The notes beneath the pieces were generated by a model, which ran no database searches, was not told where the DNA came from, and worked only from the letters and a program-made list of their open reading frames with translations. The position numbers were made by a program, and so were the translations under genes. From JBMOLK01 sp049325575 (GTDB lineage Bacteria > Bacillota > Clostridia > Acetivibrionales > Acetivibrionaceae), in assembly GCA_049325575.1 (NCBI GenBank), contig JBMOLK010000051.1, forward strand, positions 1-20,294: a stretch of DNA of 20,294 nucleotides, in the 5' to 3' direction. This document shows positions 1-7,823 of this stretch, one piece after another. Position 1 is the first letter of the stretch. Every line of letters begins with the position of its first letter.

Positions 1-512
1 AACTTTTGTTGAGCAAGTTAAACAGGCTTGGTGAAGGTAGTATTTCTCCACTTATTCTTTATGAATATGAGAAGATAAGAAAGCTTTATAGTATTGAGCT
101 TAAACCAACAGATAATTTGCCAAGTAGAAGTCATCCTGGCGGGCCGTGTGTTCCAGGAGTACAGAGAATGTTTATTGATGTTAATGGAAGATTTTTTCCC
201 TGTGAAAGAGTTAGTGAAGAGTCTGAAATGATGTCAATTGGAGACTTAGATAAAGGGTTTGATATTGAGAAAATAAGAAAAATACTAAATATAGGTAAAT
301 TGACGGAGGAGAACTGTAAGAATTGCTGGGCGTTTAGATTTTGTACAGTGTGTGCTGCTTTGGCAGATAATCTAACAAGCTTTTCTAAAGAAAAGAAGCT
401 CTCCCATTGTAGTTTAGTTAAGGCAGAAATAGAAGAGCGCTTTAAGATTTACTGCACACTAAAAGAATTTGGACATAAATTTGAGGTTGAGAAAAAATTA
501 GTGGTGTGTTAA
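1..512 (+). CDS. ccpM: CcpM-like radical SAM peptide maturase, C-terminal (SPASM) part, 5' end outside window
   Basis: This is the 3' end of a gene that is open to the left edge of the window (reading frame begins at base 3). The ~168 visible residues are Cys-rich, as in SPASM/twitch domains that hold auxiliary 4Fe-4S clusters in peptide-modifying radical SAM enzymes. Counting from the TTG at base 6, cysteines lie at 48, 66, 104, 107, 113, 116 and 135, including PGGPC, FPCERV, ENCKNCW and FCTVC. The CxxxSAM core is not in the window. The TTG at base 6 is unlikely to be the real start because the frame continues upstream. The three following genes match companions of the clostridial Cys-rich peptide maturase CcpM (TIGR04068 system), so I infer that it modifies a Cys-rich precursor peptide encoded upstream. 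The gap to the next gene is 31 bp, so they are probably co-transcribed. Confidence 0.75.
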   Translation, partial: LLLSKLNRLGEGSISPLILYEYEKIRKLYSIELKPTDNLPSRSHPGGPCVPGVQRMFIDVNGRFFPCERVSEESEMMSIGDLDKGFDIEKIRKILNIGKLTEENCKNCWAFRFCTVCAALADNLTSFSKEKKLSHCSLVKAEIEERFKIYCTLKEFGHKFEVEKKLVVC

Positions 513-543
513 TAAAAAAAGATAGATATTTTGGAGGTAACTT

Positions 544-1674
544 ATGGGAAATAAAGAAAAGGTTTTGGTGTATCCTTATAATACAGAATTTACTCCGGTC
601 GTTAGACATAGAAAACTTATTGATAAGTATGAAATATCCCAGTTGATATCACCAAATGGCTGGGGACTTTGTGGGAAAGATGCAGGATATGCAGATGGAG
701 GTTTGGATGTAGGGATAATTGTAAATGACGGCTTTGAAAACTCATTGAGTGATTGTGACTCTGTACTGTTCACAGATTCCAGTACACTCCTTGATATTGA
801 TAGATATATCTTTCCTAAAATTGAATCAGCATTAAAAGCAAAGAAAAATATAATTATTGCTGCGAAATTTAAAGAAGATATACTGGCGAAAATTGCATGT
901 TTATGTGAAAAAGAGGGGGGTAGGTTTAAACACTTTTCTCCGAGACTGCAGTTTGAATTTCCTCGAATACCAAATGAGGAAATTCAGGAAATATTTAAAA
1001 TAGAGGTACCTGTAATATTTGTACTCGGTGTTGCAGAAAGGACACACAAATTTGAAATTCAACTTTCGTTAAGAGAACGTATTATTGATATGGGTTATAA
1101 AGTAAGTCAGATAGGTACAAGGGCATACTGCGAGCTATTAGATTTTCACTCCTTTCCAGAGTTCATGTTTGATAACTCAATAAGTGAGGTTGTCAAAATT
1201 ATACTATTTAATCAATTTGTTAAGAAAATAGAGATTGATGAGAAACCCGATTTAATTATAGTAGGAATTCCAGGAGGAATTATGCCTTTTGATGACACAT
1301 TTAACAATAGGTTTGGTGTACTTGCTTACGAGGTTTCAAATGCAATTACACCTGATGCTGCTATACTAAGTCTTTTTTATGATGACTATAAAATTGAAGA
1401 TTTAGTTAAGCTTTCAACTTCTATAAGATATAAACTTGGAACAGAAGTTAGTTGTTATAATATTGCTAATATTAGTTTCGATTATAAAAGCTCACAAGAA
1501 GAAAGACGGATGATTTACACAACTATTGACTCAAAACTAGTTGATAGGAAGAAAGAGTATATTAATAGTTCCAATATAAAAGCCTATAATGTCTTAGAGG
1601 AAAATGGCTGCCATGAGATTGCAAATGAACTAATTGATAAGCTTACAGAGTATGGAAGTGTTGAATGTTTATAA
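544..1674 (+). CDS. Peptide maturation system protein, TIGR04066-like
   Basis: The protein has 376 residues, no signal peptide and no membrane segment, and starts at ATG after GGAGG (533-537). I recognise it from context and overall sequence as the TIGR04066-type protein of clostridial peptide-maturation clusters; its biochemical role is unknown. Residues 1-150 are an alpha/beta region opening with KVLVYPYN. Residues about 154-248 resemble a degenerate P-loop NTPase of the DUF1611/HypB-like kind: EVPVIFVLG, then ERTHKF where a Walker A GK(T/S) would be, then GYKVSQIGT, and a Walker-B-like KPDLIIVGIPGG. The Walker A glycine is replaced (THKF), so nucleotide binding is doubtful. A similar stretch appears in the C-terminal half of the protease two genes downstream. 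It sits between the maturase and the acyl-carrier-related gene in one operon. Confidence 0.7.
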   Translation: MGNKEKVLVYPYNTEFTPVVRHRKLIDKYEISQLISPNGWGLCGKDAGYADGGLDVGIIVNDGFENSLSDCDSVLFTDSSTLLDIDRYIFPKIESALKAKKNIIIAAKFKEDILAKIACLCEKEGGRFKHFSPRLQFEFPRIPNEEIQEIFKIEVPVIFVLGVAERTHKFEIQLSLRERIIDMGYKVSQIGTRAYCELLDFHSFPEFMFDNSISEVVKIILFNQFVKKIEIDEKPDLIIVGIPGGIMPFDDTFNNRFGVLAYEVSNAITPDAAILSLFYDDYKIEDLVKLSTSIRYKLGTEVSCYNIANISFDYKSSQEERRMIYTTIDSKLVDRKKEYINSSNIKAYNVLEENGCHEIANELIDKLTEYGSVECL

Positions 1675-1691
1675 TTTATAGGAGGTTTAGT

Positions 1692-1982
1692 ATGAATAAA
1701 CATGCTGTATTAGATGATATTAAGAGCAAACTGATAAGAATATTTAGAGATAGATATAATATAGATCTAAGTTCTGGAGACGAAGGTTCTTTCTCTAAGG
1801 AGTTGATGGGAAAAGAAATAAGACTGCTGCCTAGAGACTTGCTTTATTTATTTTTTGATGTTGAAAGGGAATTTGGAATACAAATTCCAGAAGGGGAAAT
1901 TATAAACGGCAATTTTAGAAGTATCAACAGTATAATAGGGATAATAGAACGTCAGATGAATAAGGAAGTTAAGGTTGGTTAG
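1692..1982 (+). CDS. Acyl-carrier-related protein of peptide maturation system (TIGR04069-like), no phosphopantetheine Ser
   Basis: This is a 96-residue protein. I choose ATG 1692 because GGAGG (1681-1685) lies 6 bases before it; a longer frame from 1665 would overlap the previous gene and lacks a ribosome site. The C-terminal half has the pattern of acyl carrier protein helices II and III: LPRDLLYLFFDVEREFGIQIP followed by a helix ending in IIGIIERQ. When the EFGIQIP segment is aligned with ACP EEFxxEIP, the modified Ser of the DSL motif falls on Pro, while the Asp, Leu and two Glu positions that follow are kept. It therefore probably cannot carry a phosphopantetheine arm and may act as a binding scaffold for the maturase or substrate. 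It fits the TIGR04069 acyl carrier-related family of CcpM clusters. It lies 17 bp after the previous gene and 9 bp before the next. Confidence 0.7.
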   Translation: MNKHAVLDDIKSKLIRIFRDRYNIDLSSGDEGSFSKELMGKEIRLLPRDLLYLFFDVEREFGIQIPEGEIINGNFRSINSIIGIIERQMNKEVKVG

Positions 1983-1991
1983 GGTATTACG

Positions 1992-3638
1992 ATGGCTATA
2001 AGCATAGCAATTATAGATGATGGCATTAATGAAAAATATTTTAATACAGGACCACTAAGGCATAACATTGAAGTTACACAAGAACTCCAGGTTGTTGACA
2101 GGTGCGAATATGACTCGCTGTCGCCAAGTCATGGTGCGGTATGTGCAGCAGTTATAAAGAAGTATGCTTCTGTTGATTCTATTAGTAGTGTGAAAATTTT
2201 AAATGATTACGATAGAGGTCTGAAAACTCAGCTTGTAAGAGCTCTTGAGTGGTGTATTGAGAATGGGATAAGATTGGTAAATATAAGTTTGGGGACCATA
2301 GACTATAGGGATTATACTGAAATAAAAAAGGCTGTTAACAAGGCTTATAAAGAGGGTTTAATCATTGTAGCTGCATGTGACAACAGCGATATAGTTACTT
2401 ATCCTGCATCACTTTCAAATGTTATAGGTGTTAAGTGTGACAAGGAGAATAGGCTTAAAGAAGGTACATTTGTATATAACTCTTATGCTCCTGACGGTGT
2501 AGAGATAACTGCCTGCGGCATTCACTACATAGAAGAACATACCGGTAGTATTAAGAATACAAGTAATTCCAACAGTTATGCTGCTCCATTTGTGACTGCA
2601 CTTGTTCATAACATCATGAGGGATAATCCTGATATAACCCTGGAAGAGATCAAAGAGACCTTAAGAAAGAAGTCTCTCAATTATTCTGATGCATTCTACT
2701 ATCCGTCCTTATATAGAAACATTGATTGGGTTGACAGTGCAATAGTATTTGATTTAACGGAAAAAGGTATTAATATATCAGATCACCATACTGGTTTTGA
2801 TATTAAGCGTATTATTGATAAAAGTTGTTTGTATTACTCATATGATGCTAAGAGTATAATTGATCACATCGATGAAAACCCTGAAATCTTTGAGGTATCG
2901 GACACTGTTATAGTTGTAGAGGATGAAACTTCTACAAAGAGAGGTCATATTAACTATCAAGAATTAGTTGAATACTTGAATCAGCGAAAACTCAATTTGG
3001 TATACCTTTCAAGCAATTATAATAAAGAAGAGAGTGAAACCAAAGGGAGATCCATAGGTATAAAGCTATGGAATCCTTACGTTTACAATCTCTATAAGAG
3101 TTCAACAACCAGAAACAAGGGGAGGGAAGTTCCTATTATAGCTGTATGGGATTATACCGGGGAAGATTTGTTTTATGTGAGTAACTCCCTCTTGGATTTA
3201 TTTAAGGGTGATGGATACTTTGCTTTAGTAACCACCGATTCATGCTTTGGGATTCTTTCCGGATTTGAATTTACTCCACTTGAAGATCGATGGGAAAACA
3301 CGAAAGCAAGAATTGAATATCTAGCTGACATCTATGAACCTGACATACTTATATACAGTATAGATATGTCAAATAAGGACGAAGAACATTTTAAGTATTT
3401 GGATAAATACTGTGATTCAGACATTAATATTTACATAAAGGAGCATAATGCAATATTCGATAGGATAGAGCAAACGGTTACAAAAGAAATTACAGTGGCT
3501 GTTGCGGACTCTGAATATAACGGCAATGAACAGATGAAAGAAAAAACGTTTAATTATTCAAGGAGCTTATCCTGTATAGGAGGGATATACAAGCATATAC
3601 AACATTTGTTTTATGAATACGAAGCATATGCCCCATAA
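1992..3638 (+). CDS. S8 (subtilisin-like) peptidase with ~300-residue C-terminal extension, peptide maturation operon
   Basis: This is a 548-residue protein without a signal peptide, so probably cytoplasmic. The subtilase triad is visible: Asp9 in IAIIDDGI, His47 in SPSHGAVCAA and Ser195 in SNSYAAPFV, with a probable oxyanion Asn131 in VAACDNSD. The pro-region and secretion signals of exported subtilisins are absent. Residues 250-548 are not subtilase. Part of them (about 379-460: EVPIIAVW, then GYFALVTTD, then YEPDILIYSID) resembles the degenerate NTPase-like region of the TIGR04066-like protein in the same operon. The position as last gene of the cluster suggests that it removes the leader of the modified peptide; this is inference. 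The start ATG follows a weak AGGGT that overlaps the stop of the acyl-carrier-related gene, implying coupled translation. Confidence 0.8.
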   Translation: MAISIAIIDDGINEKYFNTGPLRHNIEVTQELQVVDRCEYDSLSPSHGAVCAAVIKKYASVDSISSVKILNDYDRGLKTQLVRALEWCIENGIRLVNISLGTIDYRDYTEIKKAVNKAYKEGLIIVAACDNSDIVTYPASLSNVIGVKCDKENRLKEGTFVYNSYAPDGVEITACGIHYIEEHTGSIKNTSNSNSYAAPFVTALVHNIMRDNPDITLEEIKETLRKKSLNYSDAFYYPSLYRNIDWVDSAIVFDLTEKGINISDHHTGFDIKRIIDKSCLYYSYDAKSIIDHIDENPEIFEVSDTVIVVEDETSTKRGHINYQELVEYLNQRKLNLVYLSSNYNKEESETKGRSIGIKLWNPYVYNLYKSSTTRNKGREVPIIAVWDYTGEDLFYVSNSLLDLFKGDGYFALVTTDSCFGILSGFEFTPLEDRWENTKARIEYLADIYEPDILIYSIDMSNKDEEHFKYLDKYCDSDINIYIKEHNAIFDRIEQTVTKEITVAVADSEYNGNEQMKEKTFNYSRSLSCIGGIYKHIQHLFYEYEAYAP

Positions 3639-3648
3639 TTAATCCTTT

Positions 3649-3673
3649 GGCTGTCAATGAGGCAGTTTTTTTT
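3649..3673 (+). terminator. Likely intrinsic terminator of the peptide-maturation operon
   Basis: CTGTC (3651-3655) and GGCAG (3661-3665) form a 5-bp stem with one G-U pair around a 5-base loop, and eight T follow directly (3666-3673). It lies about 10 bases after the protease stop. The stem is short, so strength is uncertain. Confidence 0.5.
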
Positions 3674-3807
3674 ATATCCTTTTTATGATAATATACCATA
3701 TAGTAATACTAATCTATAGCTGTCTAATTAAGTTGGATAACACTAATAAAATGTGGATAAAATGGAAATAAAAATGATAATACTGCTTATACATAGGAGG
3801 ATTATTG

Positions 3808-4785
3808 ATGAGATTAAACAGCTTCTTGAGTCTGGTTGAGATCCGTACAAAGATTGCCAGTATGATTCCGTTTTCCCTGGGCACAGTTTATGCATTATAC
3901 CGTTTTAACAGGTTTGAAGTAAGGAATTTTATACTTTTTTTTATATCGTTATTGGCCTTTGATATGGTTACAACAGCTCTTAACAACTATTATGACTATA
4001 AGAGAGCAAAAAAGAAGCATGGATATAATTATGAAAAGCATAATGCAATTGTAAGATATGATCTAAAAGAATCTACAGTTATAGCTGTTATTGCGATCTT
4101 GCTTTCTATTGCCGTTATATCAGGATTATTATTATTTTTAAATACAAGCGTTATCCTGCTTTTAATAGGGGCTGCGTCATTTGCTATAGGAATAGCCTAT
4201 TCCTTCGGACCGGTTCCCATATCGAGAATGCCTTTGGGAGAAGTATTTTCCGGATTTTTTATGGGATTTGTAATTGTATTTCTGTCAGTGTTTATTCATG
4301 TATATGACCTGAACATTGTTTCCATAATGCTTGAAGGTCAAGTAATGTCCTTAAGTGTTAATGTGGTAGAGGTCATTTATATATTCCTTTTTTCGGTGCC
4401 TGCTGTATTGGGGATTGCAAATATTATGCTGGCCAATAATATTTGCGATATGGATGATGACATTGAAAACAAGCGTTATACCCTTCCTATCTACATTGGG
4501 AAGGATAAGGCATTGCTTATTTTTAGAGTTCTCTATTATATTGCATATGTTGACCTGGTGGTACTTAGTATATTAAAAGTGATACCTTTTCTTGCTTTGC
4601 TCTCAATTCTGACACTGATTACTGTGAATAAAAATATAAAGCTGTTTAATGAAAAGCAAACAAAGAAGGACACTTTTATTTTATCAGTAAGAAACTTTGT
4701 ATTTATAAGCGGGTCCTTACTGCTCTTGCTTGGTGTTTCTTCAATTCCTCTTTTGTTTGGATCTTTGGTCACAGGTAAACTTTAG
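3808..4785 (+). CDS. menA: MenA/UbiA-family membrane prenyltransferase
   Basis: This is a 325-residue integral membrane protein with about eight or nine hydrophobic helices. ATG 3808 is chosen over TTG 3805 because AGGAGG (3795-3800) lies 7 bases before it. Both Asp-rich prenyl-diphosphate motifs are present: LNNYYDYKRA (residues 58-67) and ANNICDMDDD (209-218), followed by NKRYTLPIYIG, which matches MenA proteins (NNxxDxxxDxxxGKxTLaxxlG). YSFGPVPIS at 131-139 also fits. The family transfers a polyprenyl chain to 1,4-dihydroxy-2-naphthoate or related aromatics in the membrane. No other menaquinone gene is in this window, so the acceptor is unknown and the symbol is tentative. Its stop overlaps the stop of the convergent HPP gene. 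Confidence 0.7.
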   Translation: MRLNSFLSLVEIRTKIASMIPFSLGTVYALYRFNRFEVRNFILFFISLLAFDMVTTALNNYYDYKRAKKKHGYNYEKHNAIVRYDLKESTVIAVIAILLSIAVISGLLLFLNTSVILLLIGAASFAIGIAYSFGPVPISRMPLGEVFSGFFMGFVIVFLSVFIHVYDLNIVSIMLEGQVMSLSVNVVEVIYIFLFSVPAVLGIANIMLANNICDMDDDIENKRYTLPIYIGKDKALLIFRVLYYIAYVDLVVLSILKVIPFLALLSILTLITVNKNIKLFNEKQTKKDTFILSVRNFVFISGSLLLLLGVSSIPLLFGSLVTGKL

Positions 4786-5285
4786 AGTAAATTTATCAGA
4801 CGTTTTCTTAGACAGAACCTTATAAAGCAGAGTAATACAATACCTACTAAAACTATTACCACGGTTTTGTAGTTGAATCCGTCTATGACAAGCCCCAAAG
4901 CCATACCGGCGGCTGGGGGATGCTCGGTATCTGTTAATACCATAAGCAGCATGCTAAGTCCGACTGTAATGGAGCCCAACATGATTATCCAGTACCGGTG
5001 GTTAAGGCCAAATTCTGTAAAAAACTGGATTTTAGACAAATTGCTGCATAAAAAGGCGGATGATATCCCAACGATATAACCGCCTATTATAAACCGTGAC
5101 TTTGAAGAGTTTACATGAGGTAGAAGGAAAATTATGAAGCAGCTTGCTCCGAGTGAGGCAATAACTGCTGCATCCAGTACCACATCGAGAAAAATCTGTA
5201 CAACTAAAATTGAAATCATGGCAAGAGCGCATTGCCCCAGATATTGAAGCTTATTTTTCCTGAATTTTTCATCAACAATCATCAT
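4782..5285 (-). CDS. HPP-family integral membrane protein
   Basis: A protein of about 167 residues with four or more hydrophobic helices and the family signature TEHPPAAGMALGL near residue 120. The HPP family is found in bacteria and plants; some members have been linked to nitrite transport in chloroplasts, but the role in clostridia is unknown. The start is either ATG 5285 or ATG 5282, both placed after GAGG (5294-5291 on this strand). A longer frame from GTG 5291 would put the start inside the ribosome site. Convergent with the prenyltransferase gene, the stop codons overlapping within 4782-4785. It lies downstream of the FAD gene on the same strand, separated by 232 bp that include a long inverted repeat. 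Confidence 0.75.
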   Translation of the reverse strand: MMIVDEKFRKNKLQYLGQCALAMISILVVQIFLDVVLDAAVIASLGASCFIIFLLPHVNSSKSRFIIGGYIVGISSAFLCSNLSKIQFFTEFGLNHRYWIIMLGSITVGLSMLLMVLTDTEHPPAAGMALGLVIDGFNYKTVVIVLVGIVLLCFIRFCLRKRLINLL

Positions 5286-5343
5286 ATGCACCTCATTGGC
5301 ACACAGCCATTTTATATTAAATTGTATTTCATTAGAGGAACTA

Positions 5344-5444
5344 TAGAGATCGAACTGTAAAAGTAGATAAACAAGATAGGCCCGCCATTTGTATCAAACT
5401 AGCGGAGTGAATTATATGTTTATCTTTACAGTTCGTTATCTCTA
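5344..5444. repeat. Long imperfect inverted repeat (about 27-29 bp arms)
   Basis: The left arm 5345-5373 and right arm 5417-5443 are reverse complements except for a 2-base and a 3-base gap; shared blocks are AGAGAT, CGAACTGTAAA and GATAAACA. The T at 5344 pairs with the A at 5444. The 43-base loop has a small CCGC/GCGG pairing. No T-run follows on either strand, so it is not a standard terminator. It could be a MITE-like element, a structured RNA between the FAD gene and the HPP gene, or an RNA processing site. Confidence 0.6.
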
Positions 5445-5517
5445 AAGACTTGTTTGTGTATTTATATAATTCGCCATAAAATCGTATAATCCTCTTTTGT
5501 CATATGATAACGTATAA

Positions 5518-6915
5518 TTACTTCACTCTGTCAAGAATAACCCTTGCCACGTGAACGCCACTTGCACTTGCCTGTGAAAGTCCCCGTGTAACACCAGCCC
5601 CATCACCAATGGCAAACAGGTTCTTAAGGCCCGTTTCAAGCTCGTTGGATAATTCCTGCCTTGAGCTGTAGAACTTGACTTCTACACCGTAAAGCAGGGT
5701 ATCGTGGTTTGCTGTGCCAGGTGCTATTTTGTCCAAGGCATAAATCATTTCTATAATATTATCAAGATGACGTTTGGTCAGGACAAGGCTTAAGTCTCCA
5801 GGAGTAGCCTTGAGAGTCGGTTTTGTAAAGCTCTGGTTTAGCCTGTGCTCGTTTGTTCTTACACCTTTTACCAAATCCCCGAATCTTTGCACCAAAACTC
5901 CACCGCCAAGCATATTTGAAAGTGATGCAATTCTTTTTCCATACTGGTAGGGTTCATTAAACGGTTTGGTAAACCTGTTGCTTACAAGCAGGGCAAAGTT
6001 GGTGTTATTGCTTCTAAGACTCTTATCAGTATAGCTGTGTCCGTTTACCGTAATAATACCCTCTACATTTTCAGCTACCACGTGTCCGTAAGGATTCATA
6101 CAGAAGGTTCTGACAATATCGCCATACTGCTTTGTCCTGTACAATAGCTTGGACTCATATACCACATCAGTGATGTGCTCAAATATTTTTGCAGGAAGTT
6201 CTACCCTTACCCCTATATCCACCTGGTTATTAATAAGGGGTAAATCAAGTGTTTTACACTGCTTTGAAAACCACTCTGCACCTGACCTCCCTGGGGCAAC
6301 TATCAGGTATTTGCAATCAATGGAATTCCCATTGCTGCAATTAAGCCTGTATCCTTTGTCCAAAGGTACAATTTCATTTACATGAGTATTGAAAAGAAAA
6401 TCGATACCATCTTTAAGATGGTTATATATCTTTTTTAGGATTTCCAGGTTGTTTTCAGTTCCAAGATGCTTGACCGAAGCTTTAAGCAGGTGCAAGTCAT
6501 TCTCCAGGGCTTTTTTCTCGATAAGCCTGGCTTTGTCGCTGCCGGTTGAGTAAAGCTCATTGGTAGCTCCAAACTGCACATTTATACTATCCACATAGTT
6601 GATAAGCTCCATCACCTTCTCATTGGGAATGTAGTCATTGAGCCACCCCCCAAACTGGGTGGTAAAGTTGAATTTTCCGTCCGAAAAGGCTCCGGCACCG
6701 CCAAAACCACTCATAATGCTGCAAGTGCTGCACTTTATGCAATCACCGGTTTTGCTGTGAATCATGGGGCAAACTCTTTTATTGATTTCATTACCCTGAT
6801 CTATCATTAGAATTTTTAAATCCGGCCTTTTTTTTATCAGTTCAAAGCCTGCGAAGATACCTGATGTTCCGCAGCCTATAATTGTGATATCATATATTGT
6901 ATTAATGTTATTCAT
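5518..6915 (-). CDS. COG2509-type FAD-dependent dehydrogenase of unknown substrate
   Basis: A 465-residue soluble flavoprotein. ATG 6915 follows an A/G-rich AGGGGGA ribosome site with 7-base spacing. The N-terminus has the Rossmann FAD motif GCGTSG (residues 14-19) and an acidic end of strand 2 (MIDQG). Near residues 49-65 there are four cysteines (C49, C59, C62, C65) just before GFGGAGAFSDGKFN, a signature of the uncharacterised COG2509 family; whether they bind a metal or Fe-S cluster is not known to me. The C-terminus has GDGAGVTRGLSQASASG, the second FAD-contact motif. The substrate is unknown. It is preceded on the same strand by the glycosylase gene (126-bp gap), which does not indicate a shared function. 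Confidence 0.75.
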   Translation of the reverse strand: MNNINTIYDITIIGCGTSGIFAGFELIKKRPDLKILMIDQGNEINKRVCPMIHSKTGDCIKCSTCSIMSGFGGAGAFSDGKFNFTTQFGGWLNDYIPNEKVMELINYVDSINVQFGATNELYSTGSDKARLIEKKALENDLHLLKASVKHLGTENNLEILKKIYNHLKDGIDFLFNTHVNEIVPLDKGYRLNCSNGNSIDCKYLIVAPGRSGAEWFSKQCKTLDLPLINNQVDIGVRVELPAKIFEHITDVVYESKLLYRTKQYGDIVRTFCMNPYGHVVAENVEGIITVNGHSYTDKSLRSNNTNFALLVSNRFTKPFNEPYQYGKRIASLSNMLGGGVLVQRFGDLVKGVRTNEHRLNQSFTKPTLKATPGDLSLVLTKRHLDNIIEMIYALDKIAPGTANHDTLLYGVEVKFYSSRQELSNELETGLKNLFAIGDGAGVTRGLSQASASGVHVARVILDRVK

Positions 6916-7041
6916 CCCAATTCCCCCTAATTTACCTAAATATCAAAAAAACGCACAAAGGCTATTATACGTCAAAAAAAGTAACGAATCTACAGTATAT
7001 TATACCATTTGTTTATCTCCCTTGGATAGATTTGAATATGC

Positions 7042-7614
7042 TTACCCGCTGTGTTTATTTGATATTAAACTCTTAAGTGTAATAAAGCACTGAAGCTGCT
7101 GGTTGTACGGTATGACATTCAGCCCGCTGGGATTCGAGCAGACAAAGTCGGTTACTCCCTTTATTATATTTCTCTCCTGAATACATACGGATACACTTAT
7201 CCTGTTTTGAGGAATTTGCAGCATATGTGAGGCGAAAACTCTATATACTCCAATACCTACATAGCAAACGATTTTTGGTTTTAAATCTTCTATTAGCCTT
7301 GCCAGCATTTTTGAGCCTTCTTTAAATTCATCGTGAGTAATTTCCTTGGCTGACCTTGTAGGCCTGCTTACAATATTGGTAGAACCATAACCAAACTCCA
7401 AAAGTCTTTGGTCATCTTTTGCCTCAAGCTTAAAAGAGGTAAGACCCGATTCGTATAGCAGCTTCCAGAACCGGTTGCTCCTGCTTGCGTAATGGTGACC
7501 TGTCCTGGCTGACTCCATTCCGGGATTGTATCCTACAAAAAGGACATTAAGGTTTGGTGCCACTATATCTTTTAGGGTGCCATGTTCCAAAGTATTCCCA
7601 TTTACAGATACCAT
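7042..7614 (-). CDS. mug: Mug/TDG-type mismatch-specific uracil/thymine DNA glycosylase
   Basis: A 190-residue base-excision repair enzyme that removes uracil or thymine mispaired with guanine. Motifs match E. coli Mug: GYNPGMESARTGHHYA with the catalytic-position Asn of the GxNPG motif, SNRFWKLLYESGL, and NPSGLN near the C-terminus, which wedges into DNA. The frame is open up to 7668, but I choose ATG 7614 because AAAGGAG (7627-7621) lies just upstream with 6-base spacing and the family's homology begins after it; the longer form would translate the ribosome site itself as residues GLKEIF. It lies divergent from the rhomboid-like gene. Confidence 0.85.
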   Translation of the reverse strand: MVSVNGNTLEHGTLKDIVAPNLNVLFVGYNPGMESARTGHHYASRSNRFWKLLYESGLTSFKLEAKDDQRLLEFGYGSTNIVSRPTRSAKEITHDEFKEGSKMLARLIEDLKPKIVCYVGIGVYRVFASHMLQIPQNRISVSVCIQERNIIKGVTDFVCSNPSGLNVIPYNQQLQCFITLKSLISNKHSG

Positions 7615-7823
7615 AAATATCTCCTTTAAACCAATTATAGCCGGCTTTAAAACTATTATCCCACTCATTCCTGGTTTATATTATGGTGAATTTTAAAGCA
7701 TAACTTAAGTGATTATTGTTTATTTTAAAAGGTAATAATCTCAAAGAAAGGATTTTTCATAAATATGTAGAATAAAGCAATATATTATGCATACATAAAT
7801 TTTTATTGAAAGGGTTGTTTTTA

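Noticed and set aside
6..512. TTG at base 6 as the start of a small 168-residue gene
   Set aside because: The frame is open to the window edge and the protein is clearly the C-terminal part of a longer radical SAM enzyme.
5286..5291. GTG 5291 as start of the HPP gene
   Set aside because: It lies inside the GAGG ribosome site that serves ATG 5285 or 5282.
6916..7041. Two TATAAT-like sequences upstream of the FAD gene as promoters
   Set aside because: No acceptable -35 at 16-18 bases was seen for either, so I do not list a promoter.
7615..7668. Longer N-terminus for the Mug-type glycosylase from 7668
   Set aside because: The extra codons contain the AAAGGAG ribosome site for ATG 7614, and family homology begins after that ATG.
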